From assembly GCA_002839315.1 (NCBI GenBank), contig PGXV01000013.1, forward strand, positions 1 through 64,000: a stretch of DNA of 64,000 nt, given 5' to 3'. The DNA comes from Spirochaetae bacterium HGW-Spirochaetae-3. Lineage in GTDB: Bacteria > Spirochaetota > Spirochaetia > Treponematales > UBA12059. A program made the position numbers and the translations under genes. Shown here piece by piece: positions 44,543 through 53,110 of this stretch (its first letter is position 1; each line of letters begins with the position of its first letter). The notes under the pieces were generated by a model. That model searched no databases. It was not told where the DNA came from and saw only the letters and a list, made by a program, of their open reading frames with translations.

Positions 44543-45805
44543 CTACCCCCAGAACTGCATCAGCAGGTTTTGCAGGAAATACTTCGGGCCGCGGTATCGC
44601 GCCGCCTCGTCCCGATCGACGGGCCGGCATCGGAGCAGGATACCGTCGAGCTCCGCCTTTATGAGCCCGACCGGCTCGGGATCGGAAACGACGAACGATA
44701 TCTCCCTGGAGGTCGTCTGCGAGCGCAGGTTGTAGTTGGCCGAGCCGACCGAAGCCAGCCTCCCGTCCGCCATCATCATCTTGAAGTGGAGCAGCGACCC
44801 GACGGGCGACTCGTACAGGTAGACGGCGGCGCCGGCGTCGAGCAGGTCCTCGACGCCGTAGAGCGAGCCGTACAGCGACCGCGCGGTCACGTGCTCGGCG
44901 GACAGCACGACGTTGACCCTGACCCCGCGGTCCACCGCGAAGCGCACCTTGTCCAGCAGAGACGGCGTCAGGTAGGTATAGCACTGCACCAGCCACAGCT
45001 CCTCTCGCGCGAACGCGAAGAAGCCGTCGAACATGGTCGTCACCCGGCCCGGCTCCCGAAGCCCCTGGTCGATGACCGCCAGCGGGAAGTCGCGCGGCCC
45101 TTCGCGGACGGCGAAGTCGTCGGGATCGAGCAGGTCGAGGGAGTACGCGTTCCAGGTGCGGACGAAGGCGTTTCGCAGGTACGCGGCGGCCTCCGCCGAC
45201 TCGAATTCCATCATGCCGTCTATGCATCCGCCGGCGTCCGGATCGCGCAGCGAGTCGTAGTCGATGTTCTGGCCGCCCGCGGCTACTATCCTGCCGTCCA
45301 CCACCCAGTACTTGCGGTGGTCGCGGTCGAAGAGCCCGAGCATCGTGAAGATGCGCCGGCCGCGTATCGGGTTGTACTCGATTATCGGTATGCCGCGCTC
45401 CCTGGCCAGCGGAATGGCGGCCGGGATGGGCCTCGGGTCCATCGGATAGGTACGGTAGTACGACGCCGAGTCCACGAGCAGGTAGACCCGGACGCCCTCG
45501 GCCATCCTGGCCGCCAGAGCGTCGTATATCTCCTCCTGCCTGGATATCTCGGTCGTCAGGAACGACGCGATGAGGATATAGTCGCGGGCGCCGGCTATCA
45601 GCTCCATGGAGCGCTTGAACCAGGCGGTACCGTCCATGAACAGGGCGGGCGTCCCGGCGGCGAACGACGGGACGCCCCGGTCGGCGAAGAAGGCCTCGCT
45701 CCCCGGGTACGCCTCGCTGAGGCGATCGAGCTTGCCGTAGCTGGCGCACCCGGCGGCGAGCGTCAGCGTCGCGAAGGCGACGCCGATAGCCGCCCGCAGG
45801 GTCAC
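44543..45805 (-). CDS. phospholipase D/cardiolipin synthase-like lipoprotein
   Basis: This 420-residue lipoprotein (LAAGC, Cys20) has two complete HKD motifs: His163-Lys165-Asp170 in DHRKYWVVDG and His340-Lys342-Asp347 in HFKMMMADG, each with a following GSxN-type strand (VGSANYN in the second). It belongs to the PLD superfamily that hydrolyses or transfers phosphatidyl groups. Unlike usual cardiolipin synthases it has no N-terminal membrane helices and is anchored by lipid, so it would act in the periplasm. Its GTG start overlaps the aminopeptidase stop by four bases. Confidence 0.88.
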   Translation of the reverse strand: MTLRAAIGVAFATLTLAAGCASYGKLDRLSEAYPGSEAFFADRGVPSFAAGTPALFMDGTAWFKRSMELIAGARDYILIASFLTTEISRQEEIYDALAARMAEGVRVYLLVDSASYYRTYPMDPRPIPAAIPLARERGIPIIEYNPIRGRRIFTMLGLFDRDHRKYWVVDGRIVAAGGQNIDYDSLRDPDAGGCIDGMMEFESAEAAAYLRNAFVRTWNAYSLDLLDPDDFAVREGPRDFPLAVIDQGLREPGRVTTMFDGFFAFAREELWLVQCYTYLTPSLLDKVRFAVDRGVRVNVVLSAEHVTARSLYGSLYGVEDLLDAGAAVYLYESPVGSLLHFKMMMADGRLASVGSANYNLRSQTTSREISFVVSDPEPVGLIKAELDGILLRCRPVDRDEAARYRGPKYFLQNLLMQFWG

Positions 45806-46917
45806 CTGAGGTTCTCCGGGTTAAGGCCCTCGAGCTCCGGGACGACGAAGAGGCCGTCTTTGCGGACGAGCTTGCCGTCGAGCCATATCTCGCCGCCGCC
45901 GAATTCGGGCGTCTGGATCAGGACCAGGTCCCAGTGGACGGCCGAGCGGTTGCCGTTGAAGCAGTCGTCGTAGCTGTTGCCCGGCGTGAAGTGGATGGAG
46001 CCGGAGATCTTCTCGTCGAACAGCGTCTCCTTCATGGCGCGGGTGATGTACGGGTTGACGCCGAACGCGAACTCGCCGACGTAGCGGGCGCCTTCGTCGG
46101 TATCCAGCACGCGGTTAATACGCTGGTCGTCGTTGCTGGTCGCCTTGATTATCTTCCCGTCCTTGAATTCGAAACGGATATTCTCGTAGGTGAACCCCTC
46201 GTGCTCGCTGGGCGTGTTATAGGCGATGACGCCGTTGACCGAGTCGCGGACCGGCGCGGTATAGACCTCTCCGTCGGGTATGTTCATCGAACCGTCGCAC
46301 TTTATCGGAGGCAGGCCCTTGATCGAGAACGACAGGTCGGTGCCCGGGCCGACTATGCGAACCTTATCCGCCTTGGATAGATACTCCACTAACGGGTCCA
46401 TCGCCTTTGACATGCGCGCGTAGTCCATCGTACATACGTCGAAGAAGAAGTCCTCGAAGGCCTCCTCGCTCATCGCGGCCATCTGGGCCATCGCGGCGCT
46501 CGGATAGCGCAGTACCACCCAACGTGTGCCGGGCAAGCGAGCCTCGATATGCACCTTCTTCCAGATGTTCTTATTATACAGGTCCAGTTCGTCGCCGGAT
46601 AAGTCGGACCACGAGCTCAGGTTGCGCCATGCGTTATAACCGATATAGCAGTCCATCTGCTTCATGCGGTCCAATTCGAACCGGGCCTGCATCTCCAGCT
46701 GCTCCGCCGGAGCGCCCTTGAGCAGAGCGCGGTCCAGCGCCTTGTCGCGTAGCGTCACGAATGCGCGGCCACCGGCCTCGTGGATCGCCTTTACGAGAGC
46801 CTTGTCGAAGTCGGGCTCTATGCCGGTATCCTGGACGAGGACGTTCTCGCCGGGCTTAACGGCTACGGAATAGTCGACGAGTATCTTTGCGAGCTTTTCG
46901 AGTCGGGGGTCGATCAC
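45802..46917 (-). CDS. aminopeptidase, family M29
   Basis: This 371-residue protein matches M29 thermophilic-type aminopeptidases, which are cytoplasmic dimeric metallo-enzymes. Visible family blocks are NIPDGEVYTAPV, the metal-ligand region GEFAFGVNPYI and HFTPGNSYDD, and the C-terminal HWDLV. Length is slightly below the usual 400. Start is GTG at 46917 with AAGGAG upstream. It is the first gene of the minus-strand cluster and overlaps the phospholipase D-like gene by four bases, although it has no obvious envelope role. Confidence 0.92.
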   Translation of the reverse strand: MIDPRLEKLAKILVDYSVAVKPGENVLVQDTGIEPDFDKALVKAIHEAGGRAFVTLRDKALDRALLKGAPAEQLEMQARFELDRMKQMDCYIGYNAWRNLSSWSDLSGDELDLYNKNIWKKVHIEARLPGTRWVVLRYPSAAMAQMAAMSEEAFEDFFFDVCTMDYARMSKAMDPLVEYLSKADKVRIVGPGTDLSFSIKGLPPIKCDGSMNIPDGEVYTAPVRDSVNGVIAYNTPSEHEGFTYENIRFEFKDGKIIKATSNDDQRINRVLDTDEGARYVGEFAFGVNPYITRAMKETLFDEKISGSIHFTPGNSYDDCFNGNRSAVHWDLVLIQTPEFGGGEIWLDGKLVRKDGLFVVPELEGLNPENLR

Positions 46918-46990
46918 GGGTTCTCCTTATTCACGGCGCTTTTGAAAGCCATTATATCACGGCTCCGATGGCGCGGCGAGACCGTCAGGC

Positions 46991-47019
46991 TTGACAGCTC
47001 CGCCGGCTTGCCGTATAAG
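46991..47019 (+). promoter_or_regulatory. promoter of the riboswitch-tonB transcript
   Basis: A perfect TTGACA, 17 bases, TATAAG. The start of transcription would be near 47026, right before the riboswitch. Confidence 0.85.
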
Positions 47020-47030
47020 GGGGGTACGTC

Positions 47031-47199
47031 AAGGTTCGGAACGCGGCCGGAGAGACCGCATTCCGCCAAGAGGGAATCCCGTTTAAATCGGGAGCGGACC
47101 CGCCGCTGTAACCGGGAACGAAGACCGTACGATGCCACTGACCGAAGCCCGGTCGGGAAGGCGCGGACCTCGAATACCCCGGAAGCCAGAAGACCTGCC
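47031..47199 (+). promoter_or_regulatory. cobalamin riboswitch
   Basis: The 5' arm, the conserved AAGAGGGAATCC, the GCGGACCCGCCGCTGTAACC core (47101-47120 region), GATGCCACTG and the 3' block GGAAGCCAGAAGACCTGCC occur in the order and spacing of B12 riboswitch aptamers. The whole is about 170 bases. It precedes exbB by about 170 more bases. No intrinsic terminator is visible there, so control may act on translation or by a rho-dependent route. AdoCbl would be expected to lower expression. Confidence 0.92.
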
Positions 47200-47370
47200 T
47201 AGACGATACTGTCCGTGCGGTACGTGGTGATCCGCGCGCGATGCGTAGGCGAGGCCTCCCTTCTCCACAGAGCGCCCTATCCCTATCGTCGTCCGCTGCG
47301 CTCATCCTTCCGCCGGTCCGTGCGAGGTAACGCGGATGGATCTTAGTCTTTCAGATCACGAGCCGGTCAT
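47200..47370 (+). other. expression-platform region between riboswitch and exbB
   Basis: I see no gene here. GTCCGTGCG occurs twice (near 47211 and 47316). No T-tract terminator is visible, and the region before the ATG at 47371 has no clear ribosome-binding site. Confidence 0.4.
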
Positions 47371-48084
47371 ATGCTCGCTATCCTAGCCAGGCTCGCCGCC
47401 GCCGCCGAATTCCTCGGCCGAGGCGGCGCGATTAACGCGGTCATCGGGGCGCTCTACGTCTGCGTCGTCATAGTCGCGGCCGAGCGCGCCGCCTACTTCA
47501 TAGGGACCCGATACCGGCGGCCCGCCCTGCTCGACGGCCTGGCGCGACTCGCCGAGGAGGCGGCGGCGGACGACGGAAGCCCGAGCGGGTTCCCGTGGCC
47601 GGCGCGCTACGCTCGCAGCCAACCCATACGGTTGATACGCGTCGCGCTCCGCGAGCGGGGCCGTTCGCGGGCGTCGATGGACGAGGCGCTGGAACGCGAG
47701 GGAGCGTCGCTCCGTACCGAGATGGAACGCGGGCTCGAGGCGCTGTCTATCATAGGCGCGGGAGCTCCGCTGCTCGGCCTCCTCGGCACCGTGACCGGGC
47801 TCATGGCCGCCTTCGGCCGCATAGAGTCGCTAGGCGGCGCGGTAGATATCGCGGCGCTGTCCGGCGGCATATGGGAGGCGATGATAACCACGGCTACGGG
47901 GCTCGGGGCGGCCATACCGGCGATAGCCATAGGCAAGGCGTTCGAGCGCACCGTCGAGCTGCGGCTCCGCGACATGGCCTACGCCGCGTCGGCGATGGCG
48001 GAGGCGCTCTGCGAGCGCGGATCCGGCGACGCCGAGGACGGTCCCGCCCCCGCGTCACGCCCGGGCGCCCTCGAGAGCGCCTAG
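47371..48084 (+). CDS. exbB: ExbB/TolQ-type proton channel protein
   Basis: This 237-residue inner-membrane protein has three membrane helices: near residues 20-40, 125-150 and 165-190, with the family block IGAGAPLLGLLGTVTGLMAAF and ATGLGAAIPAIA. With ExbD it forms the proton channel that energises TonB. It is followed by exbD after one base. The B12 riboswitch upstream suggests the complex serves cobalamin import. Confidence 0.9.
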   Translation: MLAILARLAAAAEFLGRGGAINAVIGALYVCVVIVAAERAAYFIGTRYRRPALLDGLARLAEEAAADDGSPSGFPWPARYARSQPIRLIRVALRERGRSRASMDEALEREGASLRTEMERGLEALSIIGAGAPLLGLLGTVTGLMAAFGRIESLGGAVDIAALSGGIWEAMITTATGLGAAIPAIAIGKAFERTVELRLRDMAYAASAMAEALCERGSGDAEDGPAPASRPGALESA

Positions 48085-48085
48085 C

Positions 48086-48487
48086 ATGCTGAGTTTCGGC
48101 GCGCCGCGCAGAAGGCGCTCGGACTTGAACGTCACCTCGCTCATCGACGTCGTCTTCATCCTGCTTATTTTCTTCATGATCAGCTCTACGTTCGACAAAC
48201 CGGCCATCGTCGTAGACCTCCCGGAGACGTCGTCGGGCGAGCCGGGCGAGCGGCGGGGAACGAGCGTATCCGTCGAAGCCGACGGCAGCATCTATCTCGA
48301 CGGCCTGGAGACGAGCGTAGCCGGGCTGGAGGCAGCCATAGCCCCGCTCGTATCAGCCGATCCGGACGTCCCCGTCTCGTTGTACTGCGACGATTCGGTG
48401 CCGTTCGGAACCGTAGCCTCCATCGTCGACGCCCTGAAAGCCGCGGGGACGCGCCATGTGGCCATCCGCTACGAACAGGCGCGCTGA
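48086..48487 (+). CDS. exbD: ExbD/TolR-type protein
   Basis: This 133-residue protein has the N-terminal NVTSLIDVVFILLIFFMIS helix with the conserved Asp that carries protons, and a periplasmic domain. It is the partner of ExbB. The following tonB gene starts 32 bases before its stop in another frame, which implies tight coupling. Confidence 0.92.
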   Translation: MLSFGAPRRRRSDLNVTSLIDVVFILLIFFMISSTFDKPAIVVDLPETSSGEPGERRGTSVSVEADGSIYLDGLETSVAGLEAAIAPLVSADPDVPVSLYCDDSVPFGTVASIVDALKAAGTRHVAIRYEQAR

Positions 48488-49067
48488 TCGCGCGCTGACC
48501 GCGGCCATAGTCGCGGCCTTGGCGCTAGCCCACGTAGCCGCGCTGATGCTCGTTAACACGCCCTCGACCGCCGTTCCCGTCGCCGGCACGCGGCTTTCCA
48601 TGGAGTTCGGGGCGGCGGGGCCTCGTCCCGCCGCGATGCCGCCCGAGAAAGCCGCGCCGCCGGTCGACGCCTGGAAGCCCGTACCGCTAGCCGATCCCGC
48701 GCCGGCGGACGAGGCGGACGTCGAGGAGATCCGGCGGGAAACGCGGGCCGCCGAGGCGCCGGCCCGAGGGGGCGAGGCGCCGGGAAGCGTAGACGTGGCG
48801 GGACCGATTCTGCGCCGCCTGCGAGACTACAGGGTCTACCCTATGGCGGCGCGGCGGCGCGGCGTGGAAGGAGACGTGGTCGTCCGCTTCGCGCTGCGCG
48901 CCGACGGGTCCCTGGTAGCGGAGCCGACCGTTTCCGGGGAGGCGCATCCGCTACTCGCGCGCGCGGCCGTGGAATCGGTCGTCGCGGCCGCGCCGTTCCC
49001 CGTGCCGGAGGGCGTCCGCGCCGACTCTGAATTCGTGGTCACCATCGCCTACAGGTTAAGCGACTGA
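48456..49067 (+). CDS. tonB: TonB energy transducer
   Basis: This 203-residue protein has a single N-terminal membrane helix (about 15-35), a proline- and acid-rich stretch (50-105) and the TonB C-terminal domain (YPMAARRRGVEGDVVVRFAL, SGHPLL-like GEAHPLLARAAVESV). It contacts outer-membrane receptors and passes on the energy of the proton gradient. Its end overlaps the convergent membrane-protein gene by 12 bases. No TonB-dependent receptor lies in the window. Confidence 0.92.
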   Translation: MWPSATNRRADRALTAAIVAALALAHVAALMLVNTPSTAVPVAGTRLSMEFGAAGPRPAAMPPEKAAPPVDAWKPVPLADPAPADEADVEEIRRETRAAEAPARGGEAPGSVDVAGPILRRLRDYRVYPMAARRRGVEGDVVVRFALRADGSLVAEPTVSGEAHPLLARAAVESVVAAAPFPVPEGVRADSEFVVTIAYRLSD

Positions 49068-49748
49068 GCCGGCGGCGACCGACGTCGGCCGCCGCCGGCG
49101 CCGTAGCATCCCGAGACCGAGCGGTACGTACGCGCAGCACATGAGTATGCCGCCGATCGAGCTGACGATGTCTATATCGGGGTTGTTAAGGAGCGCGAGG
49201 CCCGCTATGCCGACGATGCCGAGCGCCCGACGGATGCGCTTTTCCATTATGAGCGCGATCAACTGCAGCATGGCCCCGACGGGTAATAGTGGTAAGAGCC
49301 AGAATACCTTGAGCAGGCCGGCCCGATCGACTATCGCCTGCAACGCCGGGAAGATGGCCTGGAAGTCGGTCTCGGGCAGCGAGTCGAACGCCGACAGGAC
49401 CAGGCAGAGCGCTCCCTTGTCCCCGGCGAGTATCACCGCCCCTATGATCCCCGTCAGGCCTCCGGCGAGGGCGAAACGCCTGCCGCGCCCCCTGACGGAG
49501 CCCATGAAATGAGCCAGGCTGAGGATGATGGCCGGTACCGCCGCGAAGACGATCAGGTGGCCGACGTGAAACGACGGCCTATGATGGAATTTAGCCGCGA
49601 GATCGGCGGCGGTCAGCGTCATCGACGGGTAAAGCAGGCGCGGGTGCATCAAGAACCCGAGCGTCAGGAGAATGGGGAATACGACGGTCGCGATCGCCGC
49701 CACCCTCTTCGTCGGGCCGTACACCGGTACGTCATCGGTTAGCATCAT
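49056..49748 (-). CDS. six-helix membrane protein of unknown function
   Basis: This 230-residue protein has about six hydrophobic helices and no recognised family. An ATG at 49748 and another at 49745 are possible; AAGGAG is better placed for 49745. A palindrome that matches the one over the marR promoter lies 13 bases upstream, so MarR likely controls it. It may be a transporter or stress protein, but this is only context. Confidence 0.65.
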   Translation of the reverse strand: MMLTDDVPVYGPTKRVAAIATVVFPILLTLGFLMHPRLLYPSMTLTAADLAAKFHHRPSFHVGHLIVFAAVPAIILSLAHFMGSVRGRGRRFALAGGLTGIIGAVILAGDKGALCLVLSAFDSLPETDFQAIFPALQAIVDRAGLLKVFWLLPLLPVGAMLQLIALIMEKRIRRALGIVGIAGLALLNNPDIDIVSSIGGILMCCAYVPLGLGMLRRRRRPTSVAAGSVA

Positions 49749-49760
49749 GGTCTCCTTATA

Positions 49761-49773
49761 TTAACCTGGTTAA
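49761..49773. promoter_or_regulatory. MarR-type operator between marR and the membrane-protein gene
   Basis: TTAACCTGGTTAA is a palindrome around a central T. A related 13-mer (TACACCTGGTTAA, two differences) lies over the marR promoter. Confidence 0.7.
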
Positions 49774-49797
49774 CAATCAGACGCGGCAAACGCCGCG

Positions 49798-50229
49798 TCA
49801 CAGTAGCCTGAGCAACTCGGACAGGAACGAAGACACTATCTCCGTTTCCCGCGGCGACAGGCGCGCCTCGGCGTCGAACAGCGGGCCGAATGCCCGCCGG
49901 CGGTATTCCCGATGTCCGCGCACGGCGATCGCCCCCCTCTCGGTCAGGGTGAAATTGACCTCCTTCGCGTTATCGGGGGCCCTCGACTTATCGAGGTAGC
50001 CGGCGGCCATCAGCTTCCCGACGAACTTCGAGACGGCGCTCTTCGACACCTCGAGCCGGGCCGCGATGCCAGTCAGGTTTATGCCCGGCGCTTCTGCCAC
50101 GCACTCGAGCGTATGTACCTCGGACGCGTAGAGTAGCTCTCCCGTGCCGTAGTCCCTCGGCGCGGCTTCCATCTCCGAGAGCGCCCGATGGCCCTTGAGG
50201 AATAGTCCTATCGGTCCGTTCGATTCCAT
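49798..50229 (-). CDS. MarR-family transcriptional regulator
   Basis: This 143-residue winged-helix regulator has the MarR layout: helix GINLTGIAARLEVSKSAVSKFVGKL for DNA recognition, the wing with NAKEVNFTLTERG, and long dimerisation helices at both ends. The ligand is unknown. Its ATG has no ribosome-binding site, and its promoter ends six bases before the ATG. An operator half sits in the promoter spacer, which fits autorepression. Confidence 0.9.
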   Translation of the reverse strand: MESNGPIGLFLKGHRALSEMEAAPRDYGTGELLYASEVHTLECVAEAPGINLTGIAARLEVSKSAVSKFVGKLMAAGYLDKSRAPDNAKEVNFTLTERGAIAVRGHREYRRRAFGPLFDAEARLSPRETEIVSSFLSELLRLL

Positions 50230-50235
50230 GAGTTA

Positions 50236-50264
50236 TTTGTACACCTGGTTAACTATAATGTCAA
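50236..50264 (-). promoter_or_regulatory. marR promoter with operator in the spacer, leaderless
   Basis: On the minus strand a perfect TTGACA, 17 bases, TACAAA, then six bases to the ATG. GTTAACCAGGTG fills the spacer and matches the MarR-type operator downstream. Confidence 0.75.
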
Positions 50265-50273
50265 GATGTACTA

Positions 50274-50289
50274 CGCCCCCTCGGGGGCG
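50274..50289 (-). terminator. short stem-loop after the M20 peptidase gene
   Basis: CGCCCCC and GGGGGCG are separated by two bases, just downstream of the peptidase stop. No T-tract follows; it may still separate the gene from the marR promoter. Confidence 0.4.
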
Positions 50290-50311
50290 GAGACGACGAA
50301 GATGGCGCGGC

Positions 50312-51541
50312 CTATAGCGGGCAGAGCAGCCTCTCGAGGAAGCGGTAGATGACCCGGGCGGTACCCACCGCGCTGTCGACGTAGACGAATTCGTCGCGGG
50401 TATGGTAATTCTCGCCGTCGGGTCCGAACACGAAGGTGGGTACGCCGAGGCGCGTCGCCACGGTATTGAAATCGCCGATGCTCGAGAAATACGCGATAGT
50501 CGCGGGTTTACCGGTCGCGTCTACGATGCTCTCCCGTAGAGCGGCCGTATACGGGTGCGACTCGTCGGCGATGTACGGATCGAAGCCGCCCGAGCCGCCG
50601 AATACGCCCTCGCGGAACGAGACCGTCATCTCGGAGCGAATGCCCGCCCGCCGGGCGGCGTCCTCGACCTCGGCTCGCAGGTAGGCCTCGTCCTCGCCGC
50701 GCACGACGTGCCTGAACACCGTGAACGACGCCTCGTCAGCGACGCTGCAGGCTTGGCCGCCGCCCTTCGTCTCTATGACGCATAGCGACCCCGCTCCGAG
50801 CCTGTCGTCCGCGATCCCGACGGACTCCTTCAACGCTATCATGACCTTGGCCGCGTCGACGATGGCGCTGACGCCTTCCTCGGGGTTGGCCGCGTGCGCC
50901 GATTTTCCGGCGAAGCTGACCGTGTAGTTGTATCCGCCGCGCGCGCCCAGGCATAGGCACGGAAACGGTATCCCGCAGAAGCCGCTGCTCGGCTCGGGGA
51001 TGACGGCGAGGTCCACGCCGTCGAACAGCCCGTCCCGTATAGCCGCCTGCGTCCCGAGGCCGTACGGGCCTTCTTCGTCGGACACGAAGGCGTAGACTAA
51101 CTCGCCCGAGAAATCGGGGTGGCGGTGCTTGAACGCGTCCATGGCCAGCAAGATAGCCGCGGCCCCGGACTTCATGTCCAACGCGCCGAGGCCGTACAGC
51201 CTGTCGCCGACTAGCGTCGGGGCGAGAGGATCGGTCCCCCAGCCCTTGCAGACGTTAACCGTGTCGAGGTGGGCGTTAAGCAGTATTCGAGGACCGGGAT
51301 TGGCGCCCTTCACGCTACCGACTACGTTTACGCCGTTGAAATCGGTCTTCTCCGTCTCGTGGTACCGGTGCAGCTCCGGCCTGAACCCTCGCTCGGAAAG
51401 CCATGCGTGGGTAAAGGCCATGACCTCTTTCTCCTCGAAGTAGGGACTGTGCACGCCGATCAGCTCGCCGAGCAGTTCGAGCAGGTTTTCTTTCGTGATA
51501 CCGTCGTCGATCACCGGATTCATGGGAAGCGGGCCTTTCAT
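50312..51541 (-). CDS. M20-family metallopeptidase (ArgE/DapE/CPG2 type)
   Basis: This 409-residue enzyme has the M20 metal site (LLNAHLDTV, LYGLGALDMKSG, SDEEGPYG, PEPSS) and the dimerisation domain (GKSAHAANPEEG). Members are deacylases or dipeptidases such as acetylornithine deacetylase, succinyl-diaminopimelate desuccinylase or carboxypeptidase G2. The substrate cannot be fixed. ATG 51541 and ATG 51523 are both possible starts. It follows the nhaC-type gene on the same strand. Confidence 0.85.
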   Translation of the reverse strand: MKGPLPMNPVIDDGITKENLLELLGELIGVHSPYFEEKEVMAFTHAWLSERGFRPELHRYHETEKTDFNGVNVVGSVKGANPGPRILLNAHLDTVNVCKGWGTDPLAPTLVGDRLYGLGALDMKSGAAAILLAMDAFKHRHPDFSGELVYAFVSDEEGPYGLGTQAAIRDGLFDGVDLAVIPEPSSGFCGIPFPCLCLGARGGYNYTVSFAGKSAHAANPEEGVSAIVDAAKVMIALKESVGIADDRLGAGSLCVIETKGGGQACSVADEASFTVFRHVVRGEDEAYLRAEVEDAARRAGIRSEMTVSFREGVFGGSGGFDPYIADESHPYTAALRESIVDATGKPATIAYFSSIGDFNTVATRLGVPTFVFGPDGENYHTRDEFVYVDSAVGTARVIYRFLERLLCPL

Positions 51542-51589
51542 CGGCTCGGAGACGTGCCGCGGCAGGGCCAGGAGCCGGATACGGAATGA

Positions 51590-51624
51590 AACCGCGGAAA
51601 CGCTCGCAGAGCGCTTCCGCGGTT
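51590..51624 (-). terminator. long stem-loop between nhaC and the M20 gene
   Basis: AACCGCGGAA/TTCCGCGGTT continues through one mismatch into CGCTC/GAGCG with a three-base loop, 15 pairs in all. There is only a short TTT after it on the minus strand. It may be a terminator or an RNA-stabilising element between two co-oriented genes. Confidence 0.5.
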
Positions 51625-51670
51625 GATATGATCGGTCGATCAGGACTCGCGAGTCCGGTCGTAACCCGAC

Positions 51671-53110
51671 TTAGGCCTTGACCTCGGCGTCGTGGTAGGT
51701 CCTGACGGCCGGGTGCTCGCCTTCGCGCCATATGAACTTATTCGTCAAGCCGTAGAGTATCGCGACGAGCGGCGTGATCAGCGCGAGATAGGTATACGGC
51801 AGGTACGCGACGGTGGCCACGCCCAGTACGCCGGTGAAGTACACGCCGCACAGGCCCCACGGGACCAACGGCGACGTGACCGTAGCCGAATCCTCGCAGG
51901 TCCTCGAGCAGACCTGGGGCAGGATATTCAGCTTCTTGTACGCCGGGACCAGCATGCGGCCGGGAATGATGATGGCCATATACTGACTGGCGGAGAACAG
52001 GTTCACGGCGAGCGCGGAAATCACATGGGTAATGATGAGCCCGCGCACGTTGTTGACGACCTTGGAGATCTTGCCGAGCAGCGCCTCCAGCATGCCCGTC
52101 TTCTCCAGTATGCCGCCGAAGCTAAGCGCTATGAAGCCCAGCGATATGGTCCACATCATGCTCTGCAGTCCGCCGCGGCTCAGCAGGCTGTCTACCGAGG
52201 CGACGCCGGTAGTCGACTTGAAGCCGTTGCTCAGGATGCTCATCATCTCGCCGATCCCGATGCCCTGGAAGATGATAGCGAAGATCGCTCCGGCTACCGA
52301 CGCGATGACCATCACGGCCAGGCCGGAAACCTTCTTTATAGCCAGGAAGACGACGAGCGCGGGCAGGAGCAGCGCGACCGGGGATATGAAGTAATTCGCC
52401 TTCAGCCCGTCGAGTATCGTGTTGATCTGGCTCGTGTCGACGGCGCCGCCGCGGAATTTCAGCCCGAGGAGCGCGTAGATGACGAGTGATATGACGAGGG
52501 CCGGTCCGGTCGTATAGATCATGCTCTTGATGTGGTCGAACAGGTCCGCCTCCGCGACGCCGGCCGCCAGGTTGGTCGAGTCGGACAGCGGGGACATCTT
52601 GTCGCCGAATATGGCGCCGGAGACGACGGCGCCCGCGGTCATGGCCGGCGGTATGCCGAGGCCTATACCGATGCCCATGAACGCTACGCCGAAGGTGGCG
52701 CCGGTCGTCCACGAACTACCCGTCGCCAGGGAGGCCACGCAGCAGATGAAGCAGACCGTTACGAGGAACACGTTCGGCGACAGGATCTTGAGCCCGTAGT
52801 AGATCAGCGTCGGTATGACGCCGGCCGGTATCCAGGAAGCGATCAGTACGCCGACCAGCATCAGTATCAGCATGGGTAGCATGGCTATGCTACAGCCGTG
52901 CAGGATGCCCGCCTGGACGTCCGCCCAGGTGAATCCCGAAAGCATGGCTACGATACCGGCCACGAGGCACCCGAGGAGCAGCGTGATATGGGTGACCCAA
53001 TCCTGATGCAGGACGAATATCTGCGTAAACATCGCCACGCACAGGAACAGCAGAACGAAAAGGGCGCCGCCGAAGCTGACCTTCTTCTCTTTCTTGGCTT
53101 TTTCCGCCAT
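51671..53110 (-). CDS. nhaC: NhaC-family antiporter
   Basis: This 479-residue protein has about twelve membrane helices and NhaC-type blocks (LATGSSWTTGATFGVAFMGIG, GAIFGDKMSPLSDSTNLA, SASQYMAIIIPGRM, ATVTSPLVPWG). NhaC proteins exchange sodium for protons, but some relatives exchange organic acids or amino acids. I chose ATG 53110 because GGGAGG lies inside the longer reading that starts at 53131. The nearby M20 peptidase makes a transport role for its substrate possible. Confidence 0.88.
   Translation of the reverse strand: MAEKAKKEKKVSFGGALFVLLFLCVAMFTQIFVLHQDWVTHITLLLGCLVAGIVAMLSGFTWADVQAGILHGCSIAMLPMLILMLVGVLIASWIPAGVIPTLIYYGLKILSPNVFLVTVCFICCVASLATGSSWTTGATFGVAFMGIGIGLGIPPAMTAGAVVSGAIFGDKMSPLSDSTNLAAGVAEADLFDHIKSMIYTTGPALVISLVIYALLGLKFRGGAVDTSQINTILDGLKANYFISPVALLLPALVVFLAIKKVSGLAVMVIASVAGAIFAIIFQGIGIGEMMSILSNGFKSTTGVASVDSLLSRGGLQSMMWTISLGFIALSFGGILEKTGMLEALLGKISKVVNNVRGLIITHVISALAVNLFSASQYMAIIIPGRMLVPAYKKLNILPQVCSRTCEDSATVTSPLVPWGLCGVYFTGVLGVATVAYLPYTYLALITPLVAILYGLTNKFIWREGEHPAVRTYHDAEVKA

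Noticed and set aside
47200-47370. Repeated GTCCGTGCG as part of a terminator or repeat array
   Set aside because: Only two copies, same orientation, no T-tract; likely chance in GC-rich DNA.
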